DNA of 64,000 nt, taken from Coccinella septempunctata. Its lineage: Eukaryota > Arthropoda > Insecta > Coleoptera > Coccinellidae. Where the stretch lies: positions 15,260,001 to 15,324,000 of the forward strand of contig NC_058190.1 in the NCBI RefSeq assembly GCF_907165205.1, read 5' to 3'. The notes under the pieces are model-generated. The model had not been told where the DNA came from. It made no database searches and saw only the letters and a program-made list of their open reading frames with translations. Shown here in pieces: positions 23,437 to 32,777 of this stretch. The position numbers and the translations under genes were made by a program. Position 1 is the stretch's first letter; each line of letters starts with the position of its first letter.

Positions 23437-23815
23437 GGGGCTGTTTCACCACTTACTGTTAAAGTGTTCGATATGTATTCAGCAGATATGCTAACATCAT
23501 AATAAATCTGTCAGTTAAATATTTATCAGTTTCACCGCCCAAGTTCCAAGTAATTTATCTGCTAGTTAACTATCTGAAAATTTTACTGAATGACAGTTTG
23601 GCAACGCCGTACTCGTGATTGAAATTAGGATAAATGAGCATAGAATGAGGACAGAGTTAGTCAGTTATGAAGTACATTGACAGAAGAAGAAGAATTATGA
23701 AGACTTTTCTCATGTCTCTATGCTCTGATTTGAAATATCCAAAATTGAAATTTTCAAATTGGTTGGTGAATTTTTAGTGAATGTGAAAGCATGTTAAAAA
23801 AAAAGGGAAAGAAAT

Positions 23816-25132
23816 GTGAATTTTTCACGTGAGGAGACCGATGCTCTCGTCTCGATTATAACAGAGCGTAAAAATATAATCGAGAACAAAAAAAGTGATG
23901 CTGTGACTTGGCAAGAGAAGGAGAAAGCGTGGAAAGATATAGAAATGACTTTCAATAGTAGAGGATTAGGGCCTTTTCGTGATGCGAAGCACCTCAAAAT
24001 TAAATATGAGGCGATAAAAAAAAATACCAGAAAAAAAGCTAGTACCATCCGCGCCGAGTTATATCAGACAGGTGGTGGAATAAATGAAGCACCACCTTAT
24101 ACAGAAACAGAAAAGAAAGTCAAAGAAATGATCTTATTATCTGTTGAAGAGGAAGAGAGCATATGTGATTCTGATCAAATTAGTGAGTACTTGCTATCAT
24201 TATCTAATATATAAAATTCTCGTGTCACAGTTTTCGTTGCCATACTCCTCCGAAACGGCTTGACCGATTTTGATGAAATTTTTTGTGCTTATCCGGTATC
24301 TATGAGAATCGGCCAACATCTATTTTTCATCCCCCTAAATGTTAGGGGTAGTCCACCCCTAAATTTTTTTTTGTATTTTTTAGACAAAATTTTTAATTTC
24401 TATTTTTTTATGATACATACATAATGCAACATACAAAAGGAAATTATTTATATGGCAAAACAACGTTTGCCGGGTCAGCTAGTAATATATGATAATATCT
24501 GCATTGATATATTTATTTATTGTCAGTTATTGAAGAGAATAGAACTGAAGGATTTGTGCCATTGGAGCCAAATATAAAAGTTATTTATATGGAGCAGAAT
24601 AGCGATTCGGGTGATAATCATAGACAAACGGAACAAGAAAAACCTCTTTCTCCATCAGTTCCTTCATCAAATTCAATAGAAGGAGAAGCAAATGAAAATA
24701 CATGGAGCCAATGGAAACCTGCTTCCCTAAAAACAAAAAAACATCCTGCTTTGTGTAAGTATTCTATAGATTTTTTTTCTGCGAACATATTTTATAACTC
24801 ATTTTCCAGGCCAACCAAAAGAGAAAAGGGTGTTTGATAAATTGGGTGAAGCCAAACTTGCCTTGGTGGAATTGCAGAAAGAGGTATTAGAAGAAGAATT
24901 GAAGGAGAAGAGAAAGAAGAATAAAATTTTGGAAGGAGAAGAAAAACAGAAAATGGAAATCCATGAGCTACAGATGAAAATGTTGCGAGAGGAAATTCTG
25001 CACAAAACAAGTATGCAGAAAAGCATGAAAGAAGAGCAAAGTAAATTGTATGATTTGAAAGAGAAGGCACTTTTATTGGAGATTGAGAAGAACAAAAATG
25101 TATGCTCATGCAATAATAAAACCGTGAATTAA
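23816..25132 (+). CDS. Harbinger Myb/SANT-like DNA-binding protein, three exons
   Basis: Exon 1 (to 24182) encodes a trihelix Myb/SANT-like domain: NFSREETDALVSIITE, then WQEKEKAWKDIEMTFNS, then HLKIKYEAIKKNTRKK. Exon 2 is 24527-24754, exon 3 is 24810-25132. Splice sites are GTGAGT at 24183, CAG at 24524-24526, GTAAGT at 24755 and TTCCAG ending 24809; phases match across both. Exon 3 is a long lysine/glutamate coiled coil (about residues 205-290). No in-frame ATG precedes 23816; the ATG at 23791 lies one base out of frame across an A9 run, so the start was probably lost by slippage. In this superfamily the Myb-like partner imports the transposase into the nucleus and binds the TIR-proximal DNA. 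Intron 1 contains a 270-bp mobile insertion. Confidence 0.78.
24213..24482 (+). mobile_element. Small non-autonomous element in a Harbinger intron (Helitron-like or MITE)
   Basis: A 270-bp unit begins AAAATTCTCGTGTCACAG and ends GTTTGCCGGGTCAGCTAG. It is bracketed by two copies of TAATATAT (24205-24212 and 24483-24490). The CTAG-type end preceded by GC-rich sequence recalls insect Helitron 3' ends, but an 8-bp flanking repeat is not expected for a Helitron and could be chance in AT-rich DNA. No coding capacity. Class left open. Confidence 0.55.
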
Positions 25133-25302
25133 GTGAAATTTCATTAACAATTAACAATATAGGACCCACATTTTCATTGATGTTATTACCCAAAAATCGT
25201 TCAATATTTACAAGTTGAGAATATTCAATAAAGAGATAATAATTAAATAAAGAAACAAATTCCAATACAGTTTTTAATGAAAAATATTGTGCTCCTTCTT
25301 AT

Positions 25303-26472
25303 TTACAATAATGATGCGAAGTATTCCGATATAAGCATACTTCTTACATCATTTCCTGAAGCATTTTCGATTTCATTATGCTGTGGATCCTCTTCAATAT
25401 GCTGAGAGTCCTCATTAAAATGTTTATCTCCTGACATAATCGCAATGTTCTGAAGCACAGCACAAGCTACAATAATGCTTTGCACTTTTGAAATATGAAG
25501 TGTTATTTTTTTTTGATAATACTGGAAACCTGCTTTTCCATACACCATAAGATCTCTCTACTACATTCCTCGTCCTGATTTGTGATTCATTGTACAACCG
25601 TTCTTGTGGGCTAGAGGGGTTGTGGAGTGGCGTCAGCAAATAGCTTGTATTTTCATATCCTCTGTCTCCTAATATTAAGTTATTATTGAATTCTCTGTTC
25701 AGAAGCCGCTGTTTCACTCTTGAATTATTGAAAACTGTCTGATCATGTCATGAACCTGGCCATCTAGCTACGACATCCATAATTTTCAATTCATGGTCTA
25801 CAACAGTCTGAACATTCATTGAAAAATTACCATGTCTATCCCTGTAATATTCTGCGTTATCTCCACCTGGAGATTTTATTGTTATGTGGGTACAGTCAAT
25901 AACTCCTATCACTCTTGGAAATCTGGCTATGCTATAAAATCCATGTATAACAGACTGTAAATTTGAGGGGAATTTAACAAATTCGGTTCTCAAATTTGCA
26001 ATTGCCAGAGAAACCTCTGCAACAATTCTACATGCTGATGCTGCACTGACACCACTCAAATCTGCAACAGCTCTAAGAAAGCATCCTGTTGCATAGTATC
26101 GAAGTGTGAGTAGCAATCTATTCACTGGAGATATTGCAGAGTTCCTGAAAAAAAAAATAACATACATTTATTACAACATCATAATATTCTCAATCACATT
26201 GTAAGTGAAATTTTTTATCACAATATAACGAAATTATATGAATGTGCAGGTACTTACAAGTTAGTTGTTGTTCTTATGTCATCCTCTATTAGAGATAGAA
26301 CGTAATTAACAGATGACTTCGTCAATCGGAATCGGCACCTGAATTCTTCGTCATCATAGTTTTCAAAATGTTCCATTCTAGTTCTAATTTCACGACGTTT
26401 GCGAGGCCTCGATAAGCTCGCAAAATAATAGTCACTCTCATCTTCAAGACACTCAAAAAGATCCATTATCAC
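25303..26472 (-). pseudogene. HARBI1-like Harbinger transposase
   Basis: Exon 1 (26472-26254) starts with ATG and holds the N-terminal helix-turn-helix-like region (RFRLTKSSVNYVLSLI). A roughly 100-bp intron follows. The catalytic DDE_4 nuclease runs from RLLLTLRYYATGCFLRAVADL with first Asp in GVIDCTHI (about 25890), second in NLILGDRGYENTSYLLTP (about 25670), and Glu in RNVVERSYGVWKSRF (about 25560). A TGA replaces the residue after WPGS (about 25754), and a frameshift in an A-run near 25510 displaces the C-terminal IIVACAVLQNIAI segment. The catalytic triad itself is present. The protein would cut at the TIRs with the Myb-like partner. Inactive in this copy. Confidence 0.87.
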
Positions 26473-26747
26473 AAAATCTGGTGTTGCGTCTGCAAACGTT
26501 CACGAAATACCTTCGAGATAAACTGATCGAGAGCAAAATTTTCTCAAAGTTTTGACAGTTCGGAGTGACGTTATCTGGTACATGAACTTTTATCAGCCAT
26601 TCGATCTCTCAGTCAAAATATTCGACAGTTTAACAGTAAGGATAACCTAACAGACACCTGTGAAACACAATTTTCAGATTTATCTGGTGGATTAGTTGTG
26701 GATAGCTTATGTGCCACTTTAACAGTAAGTGGTGAAACAGGCCCTAA

Positions 26748-27606
26748 GTTACGCACTGAACGATATCAAAAATGTTATGTAGCATTATTCATTTGTATGG
26801 TGTCTAGAGGTATACATCTGGAAGTTGTCAATTCTTTAACTACCGAATCTTGTTTGGCTGCGCTTGATAGATTTATTTCAAGAAGAGGTTTGCCGATCAA
26901 TATATACAGCGATCAAGGTACTAATTTTAGAGGTGCTTCTAGAGAAATTACCGAGATAACGAAATTTTTTGATCGGAAAAATCCAGAGATATCTCATTAT
27001 TTGTCAGCTCATAACATATCTTGGAGTCATAACCCCCCTTATGCTCCCCACATGGGTGGCCTTTGGGAGGCTGGGGTGAAATCTTTCAAATTTCATTTAA
27101 AACGCATTGCAGGTGGAACTAGATTGCATTTTGAGCAATTTTTGACTGTTGTAACTCGCATAGAGGCAATATTAAATTCTCGACCATTTTGTAACGAAAC
27201 TTCTTCGCCCAATGAAGATTTGGATCCACTTACGCCGGGTCATTTTTTGGTTGGTGGACCTTTATTATCACGGGTTGAGATTGATTTGTCCAATATTCCA
27301 CAAAACCGTTTATCACAGTGGCAATTATGCCAACAATTAGTTCAATCTTTCTGGAAACGTTGGTCAAGTGAATACGTTCAGTCATTACAGAAAAGGCCTA
27401 AGTGGACGAAGCCTTGTGTCAAGGTCAAGGAAGGTGATTTGGTTCTCTGGTATTCTCCAGATGCTCCACCAACACATTGGCCAATCGGAATAGTCACTCA
27501 CTTAATACCAGGTGCGGATGGTATTGTGAGAGTAGTTAAGATTCGAACCCCAACAGGTGAAATTACACGGACCTTAAACAAGGTGGCTTTATTACCTCCA
27601 CCTTAA
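26748..27606 (+). pseudogene. BEL integrase core and C-terminal domain
   Basis: The rve core resumes after the Harbinger TSD: YVALFICMVSRGIHLEVV, second catalytic Asp in IYSDQGTNF, and Glu in GGLWEAGVKSFK. The DUF5641-type C-terminal domain follows (SQWQLCQQLVQSFWKRW, then GDLVLWYSPDAPPTHWPIG, then KIRTPTGEITRTLNKVALLP), ending TAA at 27604-27606. This stretch is fully open. The integrase joins the cDNA to host DNA. Confidence 0.85.
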
Positions 27607-27880
27607 GTTGAAATTCAAAAGTATTTTTTTTTTCTCTTTTCATTTTTTTTCTCTTTCATTTTTTTTTATGCAATGGGTACTAGGTACATCTAATCGGGCA
27701 TTTTCAATTTTGTTTTATTTTTCTTTTGAAATGTTAGCAATTTCAACCGTTCAAAGGGCGGAAAATGTTAGGAACTCCATCATACATGCAGTTCATTCAA
27801 TATTGTTGTAATAATTTTGGGTTTTTTCTTTTTTTTTTCCCCATTTCTAGAGGACAAATATATCATTTGGGTGGGGGGTA
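27607..27880 (+). other. BEL 3' untranslated region and polypurine tract
   Basis: AT-rich with long T runs; no gene. It ends GGGTGGGGGGTA (27869-27880), a polypurine tract directly abutting the LTR, the expected plus-strand priming site. Confidence 0.75.
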
Positions 27881-28274
27881 TGTTCAGTACTTATTAGTTT
27901 CTTTCTTTGTTTATTTTCAAAACGAAATGCGCTTGTTCGAATCCCCTCCTCTTTTCAAACCTCATATCCTGAATGTCACGCATGTACATAAGAGGAAAAA
28001 AAAAAGATTAACGAACGAGTACCGTGTAACGTAACGAAAAAACGGATTTGAACGAACGTAAAAATAGTTTAAGTTAACGGCGACAATATAGGGTTCTCTA
28101 GTGAAGAAATTGCTGTATGGAGTAAACAGCGACTGGTTGCAACCGAAGATCTGGTGCTGATTAGTAGCCGACAAGTAGTAAGTGACACTTTATCCAATTT
28201 GTCCTTATACATTTTTTCCGTCTACTATATGAATCAGTGCATTTCGATTACTTGAGACCTTTTGTCGCAAACAG
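27881..28274 (+). repeat. BEL 3' LTR
   Basis: 394 bp, TGTTCAGTAC to GCAAACA (TG...CA). The last about 280 bases match 1621-1897. It follows the polypurine tract. The following flank (GACATACCCAC) is not element sequence. Confidence 0.88.
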
Positions 28275-28446
28275 ACATACCCACTTTATTTCAATGAAGC
28301 TACGAATTCAAGTTATATAACAGAATTAAAGAAATGTAATCTACAAAATTCAAATTTATTCTCCAAACTGTATCACAAAAAAGAAATAGAAATTAAGTAA
28401 GTATTCAAATTTTTTTTTAATTCATTTAACTATCAACTTTCAGTTC

Positions 28447-30571
28447 TTACGGAAATTCATATTTAAGTCTATCTCGAATGGAGAACATTTTTGGAAATGG
28501 TAAGATTTTTAATATCTGAGAAGAATCAATTACACTCACATCTGTTTCATTTAAAATGAATACATTGCTCATTGATTCATATTTTTTCATTCCCACAATT
28601 TCAATTTCATTATTTTGAAGAATTTCTTGAATTACACAAACAAATTTTAATGATGTTTTTTTTCCGGGAAAGGAAGCTATAATGAAATCTCCTTCTTCAT
28701 AGAATGGAGTCTGAGTAGAGTCTACCTGCTCAAATCCTTCATTATTCTTGGAATTCAGTTCATTATTATCAATATCCTCATGTACCAGACTCTTATCCTC
28801 ATCGGACACGTTAATATCTTCCGTACTGCTTCCAGAAGGTACCCATTCTTCTTCTGACGGAGTTTCCAAATCATGGATTTTTCGTTTCCGAATATTTGCT
28901 GATTTTTTTCCTCCAGGAATGCAAGTTTGTACGAGATTTTTTTCGAGTTTCAAAAGCTTTTTTTTTCTCTTCTTCAAGTCGTTTGGTCTTTTTATATTTA
29001 AACTCTTTTTTTTGTTTTTCCTTGTTTTCGTGATATTGTCGCCAACGTTGTCACAGAGGGCACTTTTTCTTTTTTTATGACTTTCTTCTTTATGGGTTTT
29101 GGACCAGACCAGAATGCTTTTTTGAAAGGACTTGGTACATTTAAAATGATTGAATCAGATTCTTCAACTGGGGCTTCAAAGTTCTGTATTACGACTCTTC
29201 TTGGGGGTGTTGTCGAGTTAATGATTTCTTTTTCCAATATTCCCTCCTGGATATCATTCTCTGTTTTGTGTACTTCTTGTATTTCTTCATTGATTCCCAG
29301 TCTTTTCTCCAAATCGTTTTTATCGTCGAGAATATTTTTATACATTCGAAAAAGTGATTGATCACTCACATCGCCACTCCATTCAGAGCATTTAACAAAG
29401 TTATCCCTTTCTTCCTTATTTATATACTTCTCAAGAAATCGTGAGCCTACTTATTTATTTCAGTCAGTTCAGTACTTTGGTTTGTTTTACAATTTTTTAT
29501 CCTTCTTTTCTTGCTCATCTACAGCGGTTGAATCCCATGGAAATAGACCACATTTCTGAAATCCATTTTTGAGAATACTTTTGTCTTAAATAATCTTTCT
29601 CTGAGTACCTCTTCCAGTAAAGGACAGAAATGTATTTTTTTCAATATAGGATTGTGAAAATTAGCTAATCGCCACTGCTGTACTTCATCTCTACATCCAG
29701 CTTTGAGAGTCCGAAATACTGAGACGTCCATAGGTTGAATTCTATGGGTTGAGTATAGAAAGAGCGCGATGAGAATGATTCCATTTCTATCACAAAATTG
29801 ACTGACATGTAAAGTCAAATGGGAAGAGTGCCCATCTACAAAAAGAATAACTGGAAACTTGATGGCTTCGGTATCCAACCATGGGTGAAACCGAGGGTGA
29901 AACACATTAGCGATAAATTCGTAAAATTTATCCATCCATTTTCTGACTTCCCTATTCCCCAAGAATCTGGAACACTTAGAGCTAACTCCTTAGGTATCCT
30001 TTCGTACTTGAATATTACCATCGGAGGGGGTAAATCACCATTAGCGTTTCCTGAGATCAGAACAGTAAAACATTATTTTTCGTCACTGTTCACAATTTTA
30101 TAGATGTTTTTCTCCCACGTGCAGCTAAAACCTTGTCTCCTTTAGATGTTGAACACTGTTCAGTAATTGTTCTTTTCAAATACGGAAACCTACCTTCGCC
30201 ATCGATTGTATCCATTTCACCAAAAGAGATTCCTCCTCAGTAGAAAGATAGGAATCTCTGCCCATTTTGCGATGTATTGGTGTTTTACCCTTAACTTTGT
30301 ACATGAGTGTTATTTTGGGAACGTTATGCTTTCTAGCAGAAGTTGCTACGGCTAACCCTCTTTTCACGTTGGAAATGGCTTCAGCCATTTGTTCCACTGT
30401 ATATTTGAAGAATTTTTTTTTGACGACATCTTCTAAGTAGTCTGAAACGGAACCAATAGTTGACACTATTAGTACCCAATGTTTGAAATGGATGTCAACC
30501 TTTGGTTCGGTATGTGAAAATTCAATGTTACAAATAGCAATTGGCATAAGATCCCAATGTGATAATTTCAC
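28447..30571 (-). pseudogene. Decayed pogo/Tigger-like (jerky-type) transposase
   Basis: Minus-strand pieces in order: an HTH_psq-like N-terminus (YTVEQMAEAISNVKRGLAVA, SARKHNVPKITLMYKVKG, about 30176-30420), then DDE_1 core parts (about 30060-29519): LPPPMVIFKYERIP, the Asp motif VILFVDGHSSHLTLHVSQFC, then HRIQPMDVSVFRTLK with the third Asp. C-terminal parts are at about 29450-28998 and 28977-28447. The sequence between 30176 and 30060 is deleted or scrambled. Frameshifts lie near 29920 and 28990. The C-terminal segment ends in a compact region, YEEGDFIIASFPGKKTSLKF. I found no TIRs. The family moves as TA-inserting elements and also gives rise to host genes, but the breaks here argue for a dead transposon. 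Confidence 0.8.
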
Positions 30572-31279
30572 ATTGAATCATCACATGTACACATGTTGAT
30601 CCAATCATATTCTCATCTGTTTAACAAAACACTTAATTTTTACTTAAATTTCACCGCGACGTGCCCCTGCGATGTTGACGTCAGCCGTGACACTTTTTTT
30701 CATAATTGACTACGCAGTTAGTTTCACTAATAGAATCTAGATGTCATCAAGCATCTATTGATGTTACAGTGACTTCATATACCACAGTGGCGACAATAGG
30801 CGTCCGCTTTTTGATTGGTTGGACCGTTTTCGACCTTAAATGGCGGACTATGTTTACATTTGTGACAACAGTTCACCTCGAGACGTTGAAGCAGGTAGAT
30901 GTGTTGAATGATACCAGTGCGATACGTCATCTCTCGTGTTGTAAAAGAGAAAGTGGAAGAGAAAGTCGAAGTGAAAGTGTACACTAGCGAAGCTACGGAA
31001 TTTTTGATTCCGTCTACGAAACTTCCGAAGTTTTTTGTAAGTTCTATAAGTGTATGTGTTATAGAGCGGAAATTCGTTAAAATTCAGTGTATTTAGTGTC
31101 GAGTCCAGATCCCAAGATCGCTGGTTCCACGGATATTACTGGTGAGTCGATTTATTTTTCTGATAGTATAGAAAATATATAACTTAGCCATATAGCTTAA
31201 TAGTAACATAGTAGTAAGGATTTCCAATATTCATTATTATTCCGAAATACCTTATATAGTTCAATACGGACAAAAAGCC

Positions 31280-32701
31280 ATGTCAGAGGTCTCAGACAAT
31301 GAAAGCTCCTACATGGAAGCTACGGACACCGAAGAATTCAGCGATGGAGAAGCAGAGGAGCTTGTAAGGCTCAAAGAAGAGAATGGCCAGTTGATGGCTC
31401 AAATAAATAAACTGACTGAAACCGTGTCTCAGTTGGTCGGGGAGATACGCCTCTTGAGAGAGGAAGTTAACAAGAATAAAGCGCCTCAATCCCCTAGTTT
31501 TGCTGAAATTGCGAAACAGATAACGGCACAGAAATCCCTCACATTTGCAGAAATTGCAAAGCCGGTAGTGGTCCCCAAAAATTCCTCCAAACAGGAAGTA
31601 GCTCCAGAACCGGAAAAGAAGAAAAACTTTGCAACTCAAGTTGCAAAAACCCAGAACGCGCCGCCCACAAAACGCGCGCGTAAAGAAAGTTCATCTGCAG
31701 ACGAAGAGACCGCAAAAAAAGCAACGGAGTTACCTAAAAAAGATAAAATTCCACCCATCACGAAGATAGGTACAGCCGATTGGGTAGATATCTCAAAAGC
31801 TCTCTACTTGAAGGAATTCAGCTACAACAGAGCAACCGTCGTAAAAGACGGAATTAAGATCGTAGCCTCGACTGTGGACGACTACAAGAACATAACAAAA
31901 TATTTTGACCAGATTGGTAAGGAGTACTTCACGTACCAGATGGAGGAAGAGAAAAAGATCTACGCAGTTATAAGACATCTCCCAATAGATGCTGACCTAG
32001 ATATAATCAAAAATGATCTAAAGGTCCAAGGAATCCATGACGCCGAGGTGTCCAGAATGACATCCAATAAAACCAAAAAGTTTATACCCTTATACCTGGT
32101 CAAAACTCAGAGAAAGGAGATTTTCGAAATAAGACGCCTCTACAATCTCTGCATTGTAGTGGAATCAAAAAGAAGGGCAGAAAATCCAAGCCAATGCTTC
32201 AGATGCCAGAGGTACGGACATGCCCAAAACAAGTGCTCTTTTCCATACAGATGCGTCAAATTTTTGGGCAATCATTGCACGAAAGATTGCGAACTTACCA
32301 GAAAAGGTGAGGAGAGAAATGCCACATGCGTCCTGTGCGGTGAAGAAGGCCAGCCAGCAAGCTACAAAGGATGTAGCGAATTCAAATTATTTACAAGGAA
32401 GAGGAAAACAGGCCAGAAATCGGCTCAGCAGAGCACGATTCCTCAAAAAGTCCAGGAGAAAAAGAAGCCCACCCCCTCGAAAGTAGACGACAAGAAAAAA
32501 GAAGTACCCAAACCAGTACAGAAGAAGGAGCAACCGAAAATGCCCCAAGCTAAACCTACGATCAACAAAACAAAAGAAAACAGAAAAGTCTCTGAATCCG
32601 CCGACGATTTAGTCACATTTACTGAAAAAATTTTCAACAAAATCATGTTGAAAATTGAAAGAGAGATGGAGAAAAACTCCAAGGAATGTTCAGTAAACTG
32701 A
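31280..32701 (+). CDS. Jockey ORF1 (Gag-like) protein
   Basis: 473 residues from ATG 31280 with an acidic N-terminus and a coiled coil (LVRLKEENGQLMAQINKLTE, about residues 28-60). A proline/lysine-rich linker follows, then an RRM-like stretch (YAVIRHLPIDADLDIIKNDL, about residues 230-290) and zinc knuckles (CFRCQRYGHAQNKC, then CVKFLGNHCTKDC, then CVLCGEEG...C). A basic, lysine-rich tail ends the protein. Jockey ORF1 proteins package the RNA and localise to the nucleus. No stop or frameshift seen. Confidence 0.85.
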   Translation: MSEVSDNESSYMEATDTEEFSDGEAEELVRLKEENGQLMAQINKLTETVSQLVGEIRLLREEVNKNKAPQSPSFAEIAKQITAQKSLTFAEIAKPVVVPKNSSKQEVAPEPEKKKNFATQVAKTQNAPPTKRARKESSSADEETAKKATELPKKDKIPPITKIGTADWVDISKALYLKEFSYNRATVVKDGIKIVASTVDDYKNITKYFDQIGKEYFTYQMEEEKKIYAVIRHLPIDADLDIIKNDLKVQGIHDAEVSRMTSNKTKKFIPLYLVKTQRKEIFEIRRLYNLCIVVESKRRAENPSQCFRCQRYGHAQNKCSFPYRCVKFLGNHCTKDCELTRKGEERNATCVLCGEEGQPASYKGCSEFKLFTRKRKTGQKSAQQSTIPQKVQEKKKPTPSKVDDKKKEVPKPVQKKEQPKMPQAKPTINKTKENRKVSESADDLVTFTEKIFNKIMLKIEREMEKNSKECSVN

Positions 32702-32777
32702 AATAATGGAATATACAATTAGAAAAAAATTCCCTTAAAATAGTCTCCTGAATATATACATAAACGGGGTCAGAACT

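Larger units (their letters stand above)
23437..26744. mobile_element. PIF/Harbinger DNA transposon with both genes
   Basis: TIRs of about 30 bp, GGGGCTGTTTCACCACTT at the left and the inverse (GGGCCTG...) at the right, differ at one position. The TSD is TAA (23434-23436 and 26745-26747), the standard 3-bp Harbinger target. Two divergent-to-convergent genes lie inside: a plus-strand Myb/SANT-like gene with three exons and a minus-strand HARBI1-like transposase gene. Excision fuses the BEL integrase frame (FSK|LRTERY). 3.3 kb including a 278-bp later insertion (MITE plus TSD). Transposase is mutated; TIRs look functional. Confidence 0.92.
1621..28274 (+). mobile_element. Nested BEL/Pao LTR retrotransposon, heavily interrupted
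   Basis: Two copies of the same LTR bracket gag and pol pieces that all read on the plus strand: a truncated 5' LTR at 1621-1897 and a 3' LTR at 27881-28274. The pieces are gag at 3574-3832 and 7851-8834, protease and RT at 18060-19382, RT/RNase H at 21656-22427 and 22481-23000, and integrase at about 23000-23436 and 26745-27606. The element without insertions would be roughly 7 kb, normal for BEL. The inserted DNA is listed separately. Pol carries an in-frame stop at 18808-18810 and several frameshifts (near 8250, 22312 and 23020), so the copy is dead even apart from its insertions. The two LTRs share nearly the same sequence where they overlap, with a few substitutions and short A-run changes. 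No TSD can be scored, because the left end is truncated into another BEL fragment. Confidence 0.88.

Noticed and set aside
28273..28442. Open stretch followed by GTAAGT...CTTTCAG, resembling an exon with a 46-bp intron
   Set aside because: It starts at the LTR boundary, continues only 27 codons beyond the acceptor, and is antisense to the pogo-like transposase end.
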